From: CAYOOT01 sp964405665
GTDB lineage: Bacteria > Bdellovibrionota_C > UBA2361 > SZUA-149 > CAZDWZ01
Assembly: GCA_964405665.1 (NCBI GenBank)
Contig: CAYOOT010000004.1
Coordinates: 11,207-75,206 of the forward strand
Direction: 5' to 3'
Length of the DNA: 64,000 nt
The position numbers and the translations under genes were made by a program. The notes under the pieces are model-generated. The model ran no database searches and had not been told where the DNA came from. It worked only from the letters and a program-made list of their open reading frames with translations. Positions 34,327 to 42,725 of this stretch are shown here, piece after piece (the stretch's first letter is position 1; every line of letters begins with the position of its first letter).

Positions 34327-34725
34327 TTACTCAGCAGCCACTTCTTGCTTCTCATTAGAAACAATCGCAGTACTTAAATCTTGAAACTTAGCTTGTTTAA
34401 TTTTAGCAGCTTTTCCTCTTAATGAACGTAAGTAGTAAAGTTTAGCTTTACGAACATGTCCTCGTTGTTTAATTTCAATTTTTGCAACACGTGGAGAATG
34501 TAAGGGGAAAATCCTTTCGACGCCGACGTTATAGGAAACTTTTCTGACGGTAACTGTCTCTGTAATTTTTCCACGATTGCGGCCAATCACTACACCTTCA
34601 AAAATCTGTGTTCTTTCTTTTTCGCCTTCAACAATTAGAAAGTGAACTCTAACGGTATCCCCCACTCTAAAATCTGGAATGTCTTTTTTTAAATTCTCTG
34701 CGTTAATTTCTTCAATAATACTCAT
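34327..34725 (-). CDS. rplS: 50S ribosomal protein L19
   Basis: 132 residues from the ATG at 34725. I chose this start because GGTGG lies five bases upstream and because L19 begins SIIEEINAENLKKDIPDFRVGDTVRV right there; longer frames reaching 34908 add 60 residues unlike L19. The family signatures EGVVIGRNRGKITETVTVRKVSYNVGVERIFPLHSP follow in order (shown here in parts), with RGHVRKAKLYYLRSLRGKAAKI. L19 sits at the 30S-50S interface. The short C-terminal extension is Lys/Glu-rich. Unusually, rpsP, rimM and trmD are not beside it. It is divergent from cinA. Confidence 0.95.
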   Translation of the reverse strand: MSIIEEINAENLKKDIPDFRVGDTVRVHFLIVEGEKERTQIFEGVVIGRNRGKITETVTVRKVSYNVGVERIFPLHSPRVAKIEIKQRGHVRKAKLYYLRSLRGKAAKIKQAKFQDLSTAIVSNEKQEVAAE

Positions 34726-34882
34726 CTCTTCCACCATTATTTTTGTTGCAAATCGGCCTAACTCTTTAAACCTATTGAAAATAAAAGTCAACTCTAGAAC
34801 AATTTTCAAGATAGTAATATGCTTAAGAAGAAAAGTGTATTCATTGATTAAGATATTATTTTTATTATACTTTATATAAAAA

Positions 34883-36142
34883 ATGCCATATTTAAGCATA
34901 GTTGCCATAGGAAATGAATTGGTTTCGGGGACAATCCTCGATAGTAACAGTCAATTTTTATGTGCTGAATTAACTGCACTGGGCTTTCAGATTAAAAAAG
35001 TTCTTCTAGTGGGAGACAATATCAAAGAAATCTCTGCAGCAATTAACGGAGAACTTGCGCAGTCTCAGTTAATAATTACTACTGGAGGTCTCGGACCAAC
35101 TACAGACGATTTAACCCGCCAGGCGATAGCTCAAGTTGCCAACGTTGCGCTAAAGCTTAATCAAAAGGCCAAAGAGAAATTAATTGAACTTCTTGTTAAA
35201 AGAGGAAGAATTGCCAATGAAAATAATCTGCGGCAAGTAGAATTCCCCGAAGGTGCAGAAGTTATCAATAATGAACTGGGAACTGCTGATTCTTTTATCA
35301 CCAAAATAAATAATGTTCCTATTATTTCTCTTCCCGGTGTTCCCCGAGAAATGAAACATATTTTTGTAAACAAACTTAAATTTTACTTGGAAAAAAATTT
35401 TAATTTAAAGCAAAAACCAGTTTCTTTAAGTTTCAGGGTCTTTGGTATGGCTGAAGCAACTTTAGGAGAAAAAATTGAAGGGTTTAATTTGCCTGATTAT
35501 ATTGAAGTAGCTTATCGCCCGAATTTTCCTGACATTATTATTACTTTAAAAAATCTGGCAACCACAGATAATCAAGAAAGAACCTCTGAACTAGAAAAAA
35601 TTTACCCCAGCTTAATCAGGCATCTTGGCGAAAATTTCGTTTACTCCAGAAAAGAAAAAGATTCTCTGGCTAATGTTGTTGCTAATTTACTAATTGCCAA
35701 AAAACAAACTCTGGCACTTGCTGAATCCTGCAGTGGCGGTTTGCTTGCAGATTCTTTGATCTCCATTCCCGGTGCTTCAGAATTCTTACTTTCTTCGATA
35801 GTCTCTTACAGTAACGAGGCAAAAATAAAACTACTTGGCGTGAATCCGGAAACAATAAAAACTTGCGGTGCAGTAAGCAAGGAAACAGCTCTAGAAATGG
35901 TTAAGGGGATCAAAGCAAAATTAGCTTCTGATTTTGCTCTTTCCATAACAGGTATTGCCGGCCCCGATGGTGCTAGTGTCGAAAAACCGATAGGAACTTT
36001 TTGGGTAGGTTTAGCCACAGCTGATTCCGCAGTTGCTTTTAAATATTGTTACCCTCAAGAAAGAAATATTTTCCGGATAATGACTGTAGCAACTGCTCTT
36101 AATTTGCTAAGAAAACAATTATTAGGCTTAGAGTTGGAATAA
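34883..36142 (+). CDS. cinA: CinA family protein (COG1058 domain plus nicotinamide-nucleotide amidase domain)
   Basis: 419 residues with both CinA domains. The N-terminal MoaB/MogA-like COG1058 domain has IAIGNELVSGTILDSNS-type start (AIGNELVSG), LIITTGGLGPTTDD and PGVPREM. The C-terminal PncC amidase domain has LALAESCSGGLLADSLISIPGAS (in parts), VSYSNEAKIKLLGV, GAVSKETALEM and SITGIAGPDG. The protein should deamidate nicotinamide mononucleotide in NAD recycling and may hydrolyse ADP-ribose. Its start lies 158 bp from the divergent rplS start. Its TAA stop is part of palindromic element C. Confidence 0.92.
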   Translation: MPYLSIVAIGNELVSGTILDSNSQFLCAELTALGFQIKKVLLVGDNIKEISAAINGELAQSQLIITTGGLGPTTDDLTRQAIAQVANVALKLNQKAKEKLIELLVKRGRIANENNLRQVEFPEGAEVINNELGTADSFITKINNVPIISLPGVPREMKHIFVNKLKFYLEKNFNLKQKPVSLSFRVFGMAEATLGEKIEGFNLPDYIEVAYRPNFPDIIITLKNLATTDNQERTSELEKIYPSLIRHLGENFVYSRKEKDSLANVVANLLIAKKQTLALAESCSGGLLADSLISIPGASEFLLSSIVSYSNEAKIKLLGVNPETIKTCGAVSKETALEMVKGIKAKLASDFALSITGIAGPDGASVEKPIGTFWVGLATADSAVAFKYCYPQERNIFRIMTVATALNLLRKQLLGLELE

Positions 36143-36214
36143 TTCTCCTTTTTTTTCGCATATCACTATAAGTATTACTGGAATTTATGCAGCGTGCGAA
36201 TAAGGGGAGAATTA
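36140..36214. repeat. 71-bp palindromic element, TTCTCC family, copy C
   Basis: Arms starting ATTCTCC (36142) and ending GGAGAAT (36212), with the inner GCATAAATTC/GTAATAC centre recognisable from copies A and B in inverse order. It exactly fills the space between the cinA stop (36140-36142) and the stop of the convergent gene (36212-36214). This copy has several mismatches in its arms, so it is older. Confidence 0.8.
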
Positions 36215-36685
36215 ATTATAGGCTTGGATTTTTGGCTCCACAGTTTCTTCTTCGGGGGCTTTTAATAAACTACTAAAAGAACTATTTTTCTTGATATTTC
36301 CTTTGAAATAAATTGCTCCTTTTTGTTCTGCTTCCCCTTCCGGAACCTCTATACCCTGACTGATCATTTCATCTTCCAAAGGATGTAAAGTTTTTAGACT
36401 ACAAACATGTTTACCAAAAAAACTTTCTGTCGATCGCTGAAAACCTCTACAAAAAAGAGATTGGTACCAAGTTAATTTGGGATTTTCATACCGGGTTTCC
36501 ACATTGTTTGTTTCTCCGGTCATTTCATCATAACTGGAAGTATATACTTTGGTCTCTCCTTGTGCTTCCTTTTCCCGACTACTTGCCTTAAAATACATAA
36601 TCATATTCAAAGCAAATATCGCTCCCCCAATAGTCATGATAAAAATATGTTGGGGAGTAAGATCCGTTGCTAATTTTAACTTCAT
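36212..36685 (-). CDS. Hypothetical membrane-anchored protein (157 aa)
   Basis: I do not recognise it. It opens with a short polar part and a single helix (HIFIMTIGGAIFALNMIMYF), then a long hydrophilic region with KLTWYQSLFCRGFQRSTESFFGKHVCSLK, containing two Cys 19 residues apart, and an acidic tail (APEEETVEPKIQAYN). It should be a single-pass protein with most of its length on one side of the membrane. It follows a secreted Gln-rich protein gene by 12 bp in the same direction, so they probably act together in the envelope. Its stop is supplied by repeat C. Confidence 0.55.
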   Translation of the reverse strand: MKLKLATDLTPQHIFIMTIGGAIFALNMIMYFKASSREKEAQGETKVYTSSYDEMTGETNNVETRYENPKLTWYQSLFCRGFQRSTESFFGKHVCSLKTLHPLEDEMISQGIEVPEGEAEQKGAIYFKGNIKKNSSFSSLLKAPEEETVEPKIQAYN

Positions 36686-36697
36686 AAAAGCTCCTGA

Positions 36698-37300
36698 TTA
36701 AAATCTATTATCCAGAGTTACCTTATTATTAATTGCTGGATTATTTGTGGATTTATAAACATTATAATCCGCCGTTTTTTCAGTTTGCATGTTAACTTGA
36801 TCGACCAATGTCTTATAGTATTCTGGGGACATTGCACCTTTATTTAATTGGGCTGCCGGGTTTTCTGCAACAGTTGCTTGTTGTTGTTTTTGTTGTTCTT
36901 CTTTGATTGCTTCTAATTGTAATTGTTGCTCGATATCTTGAGTTTCCTTGGGTTCGATACTGGGAGCAGTTGCCTGAGTTTGACTATTGGAGGTGCTTTG
37001 TTGATCCGTAGAAGCTGTAAAATCAGACCCTGATTGTTCCGAAGAAACATTTTCTTGATTAGAAGGAACAATTAATGAGCTTTTTTTCTTTTTATCGTCA
37101 GTGTTTTTTTGAATTTGACTATAATCAAATTCATTTGTTTTTTGAGTATTTTTTTTCCTTGCTCCTCCCACCTCTAAACCGGCAAATGTACTTCCGGCAG
37201 CTGCATTTTTATCAAACAGAGAATCTGCTGCATTCTGAGCAAAAACAAAAGCAGGTGCGAAAAAGACAATTGATAAAAATAAAAAAAATAGTTTTTGCAT
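36698..37300 (-). CDS. Secreted Gln/Ser-rich protein (200 aa)
   Basis: A clear signal peptide (KLFFLFLSIVFFAPAFVFA, cleavage near AFVFAQ) is followed by about 175 low-complexity polar residues. There is a QQ-rich stretch (EEQQKQQQATVAEN), then a more ordered C-terminal segment (MSPEYYKTLVDQVNMQTEK). No cysteine or lipobox is present, so it should be free in the periplasm or exported further. It forms a two-gene unit with the 157-residue membrane protein. I can name no family. The C-terminal 60 residues are the part most likely to bind a partner. Confidence 0.6.
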   Translation of the reverse strand: MQKLFFLFLSIVFFAPAFVFAQNAADSLFDKNAAAGSTFAGLEVGGARKKNTQKTNEFDYSQIQKNTDDKKKKSSLIVPSNQENVSSEQSGSDFTASTDQQSTSNSQTQATAPSIEPKETQDIEQQLQLEAIKEEQQKQQQATVAENPAAQLNKGAMSPEYYKTLVDQVNMQTEKTADYNVYKSTNNPAINNKVTLDNRF

Positions 37301-37405
37301 AAATCCTGATTTTGGAACCTTTAAGATGTTATGCTGAAATTTAGACTTGCTGTAGCATAGCTTTTGAGAACCAAAAAAATTGGATAACTACCTTATTTTA
37401 TTGCT

Positions 37406-38173
37406 TTATTTAAAGTTGGCTTTCCAGAGTAATTCAAAAATAGCTCGCAAATTTGCCGATAAAATCGCATCTTTCATTTGAATTACATAATGTGGTTTTT
37501 GGTTGGTAATCCCCATGATAATATATTCCCCATAAAGCCAAATACTACTGGAAAATACAATGCCTTCCGGCAAAGTTTTAATTTCTCGATTTGATACTTT
37601 TCTGCTTCGTTCTTTTTTCAAATCTATTTTATTAGAAAAAAGACAAATTTTTTCTTCTTCATTTTTTTGTGTCCAAACATATTGATGCCATTCCGGATAT
37701 CCGTCGACAAAACTTGAATCTTGATAACCAAGAACTGTCTTGTTCCCATCTTTGGCGCAACTCTCCCTCCAAAGTGGCAAATTACGATAGAGCATTTGTT
37801 CAATTGATTGTTTGCCTTCGAAAATTTGCACTTTGGGAATGCTATAATGGGTGTTTTTAATATAGCCTTGGAGCAAATCCATTAGATTGGCAGCAATTTT
37901 TTTCTTTGATTGGGCTTCATATTCTTGTTTTTCAAAAATGCGCAAAAACGATTCCGGATTGCTGATCACAAAAAAACTACTGGTTTGAGTTTGTTCCTTA
38001 ATGACGACACCCTTTTCAATTAATGAATCAAGAATACCATAGAGAGTTGCTCTGGGGATTCCAGTTCGTTTGCAAAGAGTAGTTGCAACAGCTCTGCCAA
38101 TTTCTGCAAGAGCAACATAAACTGTCGCTTCTTTTTCAGTTAACCCCAGTTCCTTTAATTGATTTTTCAACAT
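37406..38173 (-). CDS. TrmB-like winged-helix transcriptional regulator
   Basis: 255 residues. The N-terminal 80 residues are a winged helix of the TrmB type: LKELGLTEKEATVYVALAEI, ATTLCKRTGIPRATLYGILDSL, then EKGVVIKEQ. The remaining part has IFEGKQSIEQMLYRN (the small-molecule / PLD-like region of TrmB proteins) and IWLYGEYIIMG. TrmB regulators are common in archaea and in candidate-phyla bacteria and rarer elsewhere. Direct TGTCGA repeats just upstream of its start (38194-38210) are a candidate operator. The gene is divergent from an unknown 109-residue protein gene. Confidence 0.8.
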   Translation of the reverse strand: MLKNQLKELGLTEKEATVYVALAEIGRAVATTLCKRTGIPRATLYGILDSLIEKGVVIKEQTQTSSFFVISNPESFLRIFEKQEYEAQSKKKIAANLMDLLQGYIKNTHYSIPKVQIFEGKQSIEQMLYRNLPLWRESCAKDGNKTVLGYQDSSFVDGYPEWHQYVWTQKNEEEKICLFSNKIDLKKERSRKVSNREIKTLPEGIVFSSSIWLYGEYIIMGITNQKPHYVIQMKDAILSANLRAIFELLWKANFK

Positions 38174-38190
38174 AAATCCCTCTAAAGAAA

Positions 38191-38214
38191 TATTGTCGAA
38201 TTATGTCGACATTA
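38191..38214. promoter_or_regulatory. Candidate operator upstream of the TrmB-like gene
   Basis: TGTCGAATTA followed by TGTCGACATTA gives two direct TGTCGA units within 24 bp, the second being a perfect 8-bp palindrome TGTCGACA. It lies 20-40 bp upstream of the TrmB-like start and between two divergent genes. The location suits an autoregulatory site; no binding evidence exists. Confidence 0.35.
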
Positions 38215-38383
38215 TAACTCTATATTTTTCTTATTTATTTTGCATAAAAATACATTGTTGTCAAAAAACTATAGATTAAACATTTCTTTAGGTTTATAAT
38301 GCAAAATAAGATTGAATAAACTTAAGGGTCTGTAACCAAAGACATCTGTCAGCAAAAACAGACTCTCAAACAGGAGAAAAATA

Positions 38384-38713
38384 ATGAGACAAGCAATAGC
38401 TTATCCATTAGAAAAAGAGAGTTCCAATCTATTAAAGTTATTGTCACAACTAATTGCGGCAAATGAACAAATCTCTCAATCTCCAATAAAGAAAAAAACT
38501 GAATATTGCTATCTACGTCTTAAACTTACGAAAGAATTTTTTAATGACGAAGCAAAAAAACGCCTCTCAAAAATAGGCTTAGAATGCATCGACCAGATAA
38601 AACCTTTTGAAGCTTACGGAATTATCAGAAATGAAGCTAAACTTCTAATTGATATCCAAAGAGATCCCATAATATTTAAGGTCGAAGAAGAAGAACCAGC
38701 TTCGGCTAAATGA
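38384..38713 (+). CDS. Hypothetical protein (109 aa)
   Basis: I do not recognise this protein. AGGAG lies upstream of the ATG at a normal distance. The sequence has a helical first half (NLLKLLSQLIAANEQISQ), a basic strand-rich middle (TEYCYLRLKLTKEFF) and an acidic tail (KVEEEEPASAK). One Cys in each half and no membrane segment suggest a small soluble cytoplasmic protein. It is divergent from the TrmB-like regulator and could be its target, given the operator-like repeats between them. Downstream lies a 580-bp repeat-filled region. Confidence 0.6.
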   Translation: MRQAIAYPLEKESSNLLKLLSQLIAANEQISQSPIKKKTEYCYLRLKLTKEFFNDEAKKRLSKIGLECIDQIKPFEAYGIIRNEAKLLIDIQRDPIIFKVEEEEPASAK

Positions 38714-38731
38714 TAAATGTAACGGAATATC

Positions 38732-38756
38732 TGTAGGGGCAAGGCTTGTCCCTACA
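38732..38756. repeat. Short GTAGGGGC/GTCCCTAC palindrome
   Basis: GTAGGGGCAAGGCTTGTCCCTAC is a small inverted repeat related to the GTAGGGGC family, 20 bp after the 109-residue gene. It may form its terminator. Confidence 0.5.
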
Positions 38757-38795
38757 ATCTAAAGAGCAAACTTTAATGTAAGGCAAGATACGTTC

Positions 38796-39082
38796 GGAGC
38801 GCGGACTTTAGTCCGCTTATTACCAAAACTCTAAGACTATCTTTATTTGGCTTCTCTAAATTTCTTTTTTCTTTTTAAAAATCTATTTGATAATAAGCGG
38901 ACTAAAGGGCATCTCTAAAAATTAGGTAGAATAATTGTTTGGGATGTTTAAATTACGAAAATTTAATTTGTAGGGGCACCCTTTATGTGTGCCCGGCGGA
39001 CCAAATAGCCAAAATAAAATATTTGTAAGAAACGGATGTTTGTTTTGTCGAATTTTTAGAGATGCCCTAAAGTCCGCGCTCC
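38796..39082. repeat. GCGGACTTTAGTCCGC palindromic repeat, interrupted by an inserted element
   Basis: The left unit GGAGCGCGGACTTTAGTCCG (38796 onward, with GGAGCGCGG start) is intact, and the matching right unit is split: TAATAAGCGGACTAAAG ends at 38907, and CTAAAGTCCGCGCTCC resumes at 39067. The uninterrupted pair is seen at 63884-63971. The gap between genes here (38714-39293) holds no reading frame. Confidence 0.75.
38908..39066. mobile_element. 159-bp MITE-like element with terminal inverted repeats and target duplication
   Basis: Ends GGCATCTCTAAAAATT (38908-38923) and its exact complement (39051-39066). CTAAAG flanks both ends as a direct repeat (38902-38907 and 39067-39072), and removing the element restores the palindrome GGACTAAAGTCC. 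It encodes nothing. It also carries a half copy of the GTAGGGGC repeat (38970-38996). A related pair of ends appears at 45539 and 45736. Confidence 0.72.
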
Positions 39083-39293
39083 GCGTATCTGCTTAAGAAC
39101 AAAACTTAATATGTAAAAAAAGCGTTTCTTTATTTAAAACAGCAATTTTCAGTCTTTTGCTTTTAAAAGTAATTAGTTATCACACAAAATTTTGAATTTT
39201 TATCTTTCCATCTTAACCGGCATAACTTTTGAAAAAGGCTATACATTCTAAATTAATCAGGTAAAATATAAAAAGTTTTCAAGGGAAAAACAG

Positions 39294-40292
39294 ATGTTAG
39301 AATTGAATATTGAAAATAAAGATCAATTACAAAAATATCTCGTTGAAAAGGGCTATCTTGAAGTCAAGCAAAATGCCGAAATAAAAATTCTCAATGCCGG
39401 TTTTTCCAGTCGGATAGTTTCAGTGGAACTTCCTAACGGTTTAACTTGGGTGATTAAACAACCATTAGCCAAATTACGTCTGGATGTTGATTTGTTTTGT
39501 AGTACGGAGAGAGTCCATAATGAAGCCTTAGGTATAAAATGGCTTTCAGAATTAGCTCCTGCCGGCACAATTCCTGCTTTAATTTTTGAAGATTTTTCCA
39601 ATAATCTTTTGGTAATGAATGCTGTTCCCGAACCGTATTCTATCTGGAAGACACTCTTTCTTACAGAATCTCTTAAACCCGATCATCTCATCCAATATGC
39701 AAAAATTATAGCAGCAATTCATAAAAATAGTTTTGAACTAAGTAGCAATCTTTCAAAAATATTTTATGATCGCGGTTTTTTTGAATCTCTAGTGATTGAA
39801 CCATATTATATTTATACTGCTGCAAAGATTCCTGCAGCAGCAAAATTTCTCAATAATTTAATTAGCGAAACAAGAAATGTGCGTTTATGCCTAGTCCATG
39901 GCGATTATTGTCCAGAAAATATTTTAATTCATAAAGATCGTTTAATTTTAGTTGATCAAGAAGTAGTTCATTGGGGAGATCCCGCCTTTGACCTTGGTTT
40001 TTCTTTGTCTCATTTTTTAAACAAAAATTATAGAGAAGATTTGATTGAGGGAATAAGATTATATTGGAAAGTTTATTCTAGTAATCTTGTTGATATTTTT
40101 CCTGCTTCTTTTGAAGCGCGAATAGTAAAACATATCCTGGCTTGCTTATTAGCAAGAGTGACGGGACCTTTTAAACCAGAAATTTTAAGTAATGAAGAAA
40201 AAATTTCACAAAAAAATATGATTTTATCGATGATGGCCCATCCGGCAAATTCCATTGAGGATCTGTTACTGGATTTGAGTAAAAATAAATAA
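39294..40292 (+). CDS. Aminoglycoside phosphotransferase (APH)-fold kinase-like protein
   Basis: 332 residues of the APH / choline-kinase fold. The catalytic loop reads CLVHGDYCPENILIH (His, Asp, Asn in Brenner order, about residue 200) and the metal-binding segment is LVDQEVVHWGDPAFDLG. An N-terminal glycine-loop region (ILNAGFSSRIVSVEL) and a lysine in WVIKQPLAKL complete the ATP site. The overall layout recalls methylthioribose kinase (MtnK), including VIKQ and DVDLF. AAGGG precedes the ATG. Possible substrates are a sugar, methylthioribose or choline. Antibiotic resistance is not implied. The gene stands alone. Confidence 0.8.
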   Translation: MLELNIENKDQLQKYLVEKGYLEVKQNAEIKILNAGFSSRIVSVELPNGLTWVIKQPLAKLRLDVDLFCSTERVHNEALGIKWLSELAPAGTIPALIFEDFSNNLLVMNAVPEPYSIWKTLFLTESLKPDHLIQYAKIIAAIHKNSFELSSNLSKIFYDRGFFESLVIEPYYIYTAAKIPAAAKFLNNLISETRNVRLCLVHGDYCPENILIHKDRLILVDQEVVHWGDPAFDLGFSLSHFLNKNYREDLIEGIRLYWKVYSSNLVDIFPASFEARIVKHILACLLARVTGPFKPEILSNEEKISQKNMILSMMAHPANSIEDLLLDLSKNK

Positions 40293-40352
40293 TTCAGACG
40301 TTAAATGGCTGCAAAATTATCTAACGCTATTAGCGAAATCAAAATTACCTAT

Positions 40353-40518
40353 CATTGTGAGCGAAGCGAAATAAAACCACCCGTCTTGCGAGAAAAGCGA
40401 AGACAGAATAACCTGTCGTTGCGAGCGAAGCGAAGCAATCTCCTAGTGTTTACCCAAATTAGTCCTGCATGAATACAAGGAGATTGCTTCAGTCGCTTCG
40501 CTCCTTCGCAACGACAGG
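40353..40518. repeat. Palindromic repeat of the GCGAAGCGAAGCAATCTCC family
   Basis: Arms CCTGTCGTTGCGAGCGAAGC (40412 onward) and the matching GCTTCGCTCCTTCGCAACGA (about 40492 onward) enclose about 60 bp. A partial unit (CATTGTGAGCGAAGCGAA) precedes it. The same arms recur inside 45522-45754. The gap 40293-40536 holds only this repeat. Confidence 0.78.
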
Positions 40519-40536
40519 TAGTTTCAAAGTTCAACT

Positions 40537-40947
40537 TTAATTGGGAACAGAACAACTATGAACCTTTTGATATTCAACCTTAGCACTTGGCTCAAAAAGC
40601 AAAACATTTCCTTTGATTTTTTCCAAATGATCCTCAACTAAAGCAGCTTCAATTCCTGGGGGAACATAGGCCACATAAAGGGCTCGTTTAGTTTTTGCTG
40701 AAATTGGTGTTCGTTGGTCTTGTCCATAAATAATAGTACAAACCACACCAGCAAGGTCTTTCATCATCATATCGTTTGCTTTAAGCGTTCTTGGAGTTCC
40801 ATTCATCTGCGTAAACTCTTCGTTACCAACAGTTACATCAATGGAAATTGGCATATTTAATAAATCAGCATCATGACCGGCAGTTAAAATCATAGTTTCC
40901 AATTCTGCAGCAAAGTTCGCATCAACAAGTGGATTTACATTGGGCAA
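40537..40947 (-). pseudogene. B3/B4 tRNA-binding-domain protein, N-terminally truncated remnant
   Basis: The frame matches the C-terminal half of a B3/B4 domain, the editing-like domain of phenylalanyl-tRNA synthetase beta also found in stand-alone proteins. Diagnostic parts are LPNVNPLVDANFAAEL, GTPRTLKANDMMMKD, VVCTIIYGQDQRTPIS, KTKRALYVAYVPPGI. Stand-alone members have about 220 residues; here the first half is missing and the frame opens at a TTG with no ribosome site. Directly upstream, in another frame, lie 29 codons of a HAD-type start (40935-41024). The gene is therefore probably a broken or chimeric relic. It is bounded downstream by a large palindromic repeat. Confidence 0.65.
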
Positions 40948-41024
40948 TGGAAATACCCTTCATTGGTGCCCGTAACTAAGGTTCCATCGAAATCAAAAAT
41001 AACTGCAGGGATAATAGATTTCAT
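40935..41024 (-). pseudogene. N-terminal remnant of a HAD-superfamily hydrolase
   Basis: From the ATG at 41024 the frame reads MKSIIPAVIFDFDGTLVTG and stops after 29 codons at 40935. FDFDGTLV is the signature first motif of HAD phosphatases (nucleophile and acid-base Asp). The next motifs are absent because the sequence runs into the B3/B4 fragment in a different frame. A deletion joining two genes explains this best. Confidence 0.6.
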
Positions 41025-41083
41025 ATATTCATAATATGATAAAGACTATAGAAAAGGCTAGTTCAAAAATATAGAATAAGTTG

Positions 41084-42490
41084 ATGAAATTTTCTAAAAA
41101 AACATCTGGTTCAAAAATTAAACTTCTCCTGGAAGGGATTGCACTCTTTGTTAGTTTGATCTTCTTATTAGTTCTTTGTCTGCCCTTTTTTTCTCCTCAA
41201 TTACTGAATTTTTTTCTACGCAATAAAGGAATTGAATTTGGAGAATGTCCTATTAATAAGACCAAGTCATTGAAACTTCAAAGTCCTGAATGTACTTTTT
41301 CTTTTCCTCTAGCAGAAGGTCGGGTTCAAGTAATGGCTAAGGAAATCGAAATTAGTTATATAAACAATACGACATTTCCCGTTCTGAATGTAGATTCTGT
41401 GGTGATCGAATTGCCTGATGTCATAAAAAAAATGGATTCAAACAAAAAGAGTTCTTTTAAAGATCTTAATTTCCCTTTTTCTGAGTTTCATCTTAAAAAA
41501 GGTTATTTGCATATTGAAAAAAATCCAGTTGCCGAATTTAATACCGATCTATTTGATTTATCAGGAAGTAATCATGGTTCGGCAAAAGTAAATCTCCATC
41601 CTATTAATTTGCAAAAAGATACTTTATTAAAGCCCTATCTTGAAAAATTAAAATTACCTTTGCAAATAAATGAAGGAACGATTGATCTTGATGCCGATTT
41701 ATCGATCAAAGATTTGGATTTGGATAAAAATTCTACTGTTACAATCACAGCTCATAAAGTATCCGGGCAATACAATGAATTTGAATTCAATAACTTAAAC
41801 TTCAATAACCTTACATTTACGAATTATCCCCTTTGGGAAATTAAAAAACCTACACCGGTTAGTATTCAAAGTATTGATACTAATACAGGTATCTCTGTAG
41901 AAAAAATTCAACTTAGACTAGGCATGAACAAAAAGACAGAAGAAACGTCGAAGCTGCTAATGGAAGCAGTAAAAGCAGATATATTTGGAGGACAAATTTC
42001 CTCAGAACATATTGTTATTGAGGATTCTAAACCGCAACCCTTTATTCTTGATTTAACTGCAGTTGATCTTTCGCTTCTTCTGGGACTAAGTGGAAAATCA
42101 ATCACTGGTACAGGAAAAATATCGGGGAAATTACCTATAAATTTTGAAGATCAAAAGCTCAGTGTAAAAAACGGATTTTTGCAGGCATTGGCCCCCGGTG
42201 GTGAAATTCATTATACTCCTACCACTGAAGCCTTAGAAACAGTAAAGCAAGATCAAAATACAAGTTCCGCCTTAAAAGCTTTAGAAGAGTTTTATTACGA
42301 TCAGATGGAAATAAAATTGCAGTATGATCAAAAAGGAATTTTACTGGCCAATATTTCTCTGCAAGGAAAAAATCCCAAAATCTTTAATGGACGAAAAATA
42401 CAGTTTAATATTAATGTAGAGGAAAACATTCTTTCTCTCTTAAAAAGCCTTCGTTTAGCAACGCAGGTAAAAAAAAGAGGATTGGGTTAA
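41084..42490 (+). CDS. ydbH: YdbH-like intermembrane phospholipid transport protein (AsmA/TAM-related)
   Basis: 468 residues. A single N-terminal membrane helix (IALFVSLIFLLVLCLPFF) is followed by a long region of beta repeats (HLKKGYLHIEKN, EGTIDLDADLSIKDLDL) and a C-terminal part with GGEIHYTPTTEALETV and DQKGILLANISLQGKNP. This fits YdbH, one of the AsmA-like bridges moving phospholipids between the inner and outer membranes. E. coli YdbH is nearly twice as long, so this is a short version. The strongest support is the order of the next two genes, a YnbE-like lipoprotein and a YdbL-like protein, exactly as in the ydbH-ynbE-ydbL operon. I use the ATG at 41084. Confidence 0.78.
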   Translation: MKFSKKTSGSKIKLLLEGIALFVSLIFLLVLCLPFFSPQLLNFFLRNKGIEFGECPINKTKSLKLQSPECTFSFPLAEGRVQVMAKEIEISYINNTTFPVLNVDSVVIELPDVIKKMDSNKKSSFKDLNFPFSEFHLKKGYLHIEKNPVAEFNTDLFDLSGSNHGSAKVNLHPINLQKDTLLKPYLEKLKLPLQINEGTIDLDADLSIKDLDLDKNSTVTITAHKVSGQYNEFEFNNLNFNNLTFTNYPLWEIKKPTPVSIQSIDTNTGISVEKIQLRLGMNKKTEETSKLLMEAVKADIFGGQISSEHIVIEDSKPQPFILDLTAVDLSLLLGLSGKSITGTGKISGKLPINFEDQKLSVKNGFLQALAPGGEIHYTPTTEALETVKQDQNTSSALKALEEFYYDQMEIKLQYDQKGILLANISLQGKNPKIFNGRKIQFNINVEENILSLLKSLRLATQVKKRGLG

Positions 42491-42522
42491 TTAACATCAA
42501 TAATATTTATATAACAAAATTT

Positions 42523-42708
42523 ATGAAAATTTTTATTTTAATATCCTTCTTAATGATCGGAGTTAGTTGTAGTCCTACGGTTAGAGTAGAACCTTCTGAC
42601 AAACCAATTACTATCAATTTAAATGTTAAAATCGAACATGAAGTCAGAGTAAAGATTGATAAACAATTAGAAAACGAAGTTTTTAGCAAAGACAGTAAAT
42701 TATTTTAG
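42523..42708 (+). CDS. ynbE: YnbE-like small outer-membrane lipoprotein
   Basis: 61 residues. The signal sequence ends at a lipobox-like GVSC, and the mature protein is very short: PTVRVEPSDKPITINLNVKIEHEV, then VDKQLE-type residues. The stretch KPITINLNVKIEHE is nearly diagnostic for YnbE. YnbE is the outer-membrane lipoprotein partner that docks with YdbH to complete the lipid bridge. Its position 32 bp after the YdbH-like gene and 17 bp before the YdbL-like gene agrees. The gene would be missed by length-limited searches. Confidence 0.85.
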   Translation: MKIFILISFLMIGVSCSPTVRVEPSDKPITINLNVKIEHEVRVKIDKQLENEVFSKDSKLF

Positions 42709-42725
42709 TAAGTTAGGAGAAAAAC

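Noticed and set aside
34738..34908. N-terminal extension of ribosomal protein L19
   Set aside because: The extra residues do not match L19 and the proper start at 34725 has a ribosome site.
39294..40292. Reading the APH-fold gene as antibiotic resistance
   Set aside because: Its layout is closer to methylthioribose kinase-like proteins, and no resistance context is present.
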